From CAVSZB01 sp964420395 (GTDB taxonomy: Bacteria; Krumholzibacteriota; Krumholzibacteriia; LZORAL124-64-63): a stretch of 5,321 bases of DNA. The notes under the pieces are model-generated. The model was not told the DNA's origin. It made no database searches and worked only from the letters and a program-made list of their open reading frames with translations. Each line of letters begins with the position of its first letter. The stretch's first letter is position 1. The stretch spans positions 1 to 5,321 of the forward strand of contig CAYQTJ010000202.1 in NCBI GenBank assembly GCA_964420395.1, written 5' to 3'. The position numbers were made by a program, and so were the translations under genes. This document shows, piece by piece, positions 4,579 to 5,321 of the stretch.

Positions 4579-5321
4579 GCAGATCCCGGATCAGCTCCGG
4601 CACCGGCCGGACCCCCAGGTCGCCGCCCCGCCGGGCCCGCACCGCCACGGTGTCCGCCTCGGCCTCCCGCCGTCCCACCACCAGCATGTACGGCACCCGC
4701 AGCAGCTCCGCCTCGCGGATCTTGAAGCCGATCTTCTCGTCGCGCGCGTCGACGCCGGCCCGCAGGCCGGCGGCGCGCAGGCGCTCCGCGAGCGTCTCGG
4801 CGAACGCCTGCTGCTCCCGGCTGACGCTCAGCACGCGCGCCTGCTCCGGCGCGAGCCAGAGGGGGAAATCGCCGGCGTGGTGCTCGGTCAGGACCCCGAT
4901 GAAGCGCTCCAGGGAGCCCAGGATCGCCCGGTGCACCATGTAGACGTACTTCTCCTGCCCCCCGGCGTCCACGTAGGTGACCCCGAACCTCCGCGGCAGG
5001 TTGAAATCGAACTGCACGGTCGTGGCCTGCCACTTGCGGCCGATCGCGTCGATCAGCTTGACGTCGATCTTCGGCCCGTAGAAGACCGCCTCCCCCTCCT
5101 CCCGGCTGTAGGCGAGGCCGTGCGCCGCCAGCGCCTTCACCAGCGACCGCTCCGCCGCCTCCCACTCCTCGTCGCTGCCGGCGTACTTGTCCTTGTTGCC
5201 GGGATCGCGGACCGACAGCTCGACCTTGAACTCGTGGAAGCCGAAGGCGTTCAGGATCTCCTTCGTGAGATCGAGCACGCCGCTGACCTCGTCCTCGAGC
5301 TGCTCGGGCGTGCAGAAGATG
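4553..5321 (-). CDS. thrS: Threonine--tRNA ligase, C-terminal part (5' end outside window)
   Basis: Threonyl-tRNA synthetase is a cytoplasmic class II enzyme that charges tRNA-Thr. The last 255 codons are present and end at TAG (4555–4553). The frame is open to the right edge, where it begins IFCTPEQLEDEV, the segment just after the conserved DDAH of the catalytic core. Next come core motifs: a YGPKID segment, QFDFNLPRRF, and MVHRAILGSLERFIG, which holds a His that is a catalytic zinc ligand in the family. The final ~100 residues are the HGTP anticodon-binding domain, from PLWLAPEQ through KIGFKIREAELLRVPYMLVVG. A GTG at 5278 is an internal Val codon and not a start, because conserved ThrRS sequence continues upstream of it. 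The N-terminal TGS, editing and first catalytic motifs lie outside the window. It is the upstream neighbour of infC, as in many bacteria. The identification is essentially certain; only the truncation limits it. Confidence 0.97.
   Translation of the reverse strand, partial: IFCTPEQLEDEVSGVLDLTKEILNAFGFHEFKVELSVRDPGNKDKYAGSDEEWEAAERSLVKALAAHGLAYSREEGEAVFYGPKIDVKLIDAIGRKWQATTVQFDFNLPRRFGVTYVDAGGQEKYVYMVHRAILGSLERFIGVLTEHHAGDFPLWLAPEQARVLSVSREQQAFAETLAERLRAAGLRAGVDARDEKIGFKIREAELLRVPYMLVVGRREAEADTVAVRARRGGDLGVRPVPELIRDLLDEAAARR

Overview
This window is a high-GC (roughly 70% by eye) bacterial chromosome segment. It carries the conserved translation cluster thrS–infC–rpmI–rplT–pheS–pheT, read entirely from the minus strand (right to left in window coordinates). 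Every long plus-strand frame is a GC-driven shadow. thrS is cut at the right edge, where only its last 255 codons are present. pheT is cut at the left edge, with 683 codons present and the C-terminus missing. The four genes between them are complete and look functional.

Layout from right to left: the ThrRS C-terminal half (5321–4553); a 193-nt structured gap (4552–4360); infC for initiation factor IF3 (4359–3820); a 94-nt gap; rpmI for L35 (3725–3522); a 51-nt gap; rplT for L20 (3470–3117); a 37-nt gap; pheS (3079–2048); and pheT (2051–1), which overlaps pheS by 4 nt (GTGA). The products are a tRNA-charging enzyme for Thr, an initiation factor, two large-subunit ribosomal proteins and both subunits of the tRNA-charging enzyme for Phe.

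The most informative region is the thrS–infC gap. A sigma70-like promoter (TTGACG, 17 bp, TAGATT) overlaps the thrS stop codon. Downstream are three good hairpins, then a short terminator-like hairpin followed by six U. A 13-nt upstream segment can pair with 12 of 13 positions of the terminator 5' arm and loop, so an antiterminator/terminator switch is plausible. The leader ends in a GGAGGT ribosome-binding site 8 nt before an ATC codon. That codon gives IF3 a 179-residue length that fits the family, so infC probably uses the rare AUC start, consistent with IF3 autoregulation.

Taxonomy cannot be fixed from one conserved cluster. PheS has the four-cysteine insert seen in Bacillus-type enzymes. 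From memory, the N-terminal tail of L20 resembles the FCB/PVC-type 'RSxN' tail more than the proteobacterial 'RVKRG' tail. A GC-rich, possibly uncultivated lineage is likely. I see no mobile elements, CRISPR arrays, tRNAs or accessory genes. The novelty here lies in regulation rather than in new protein families.
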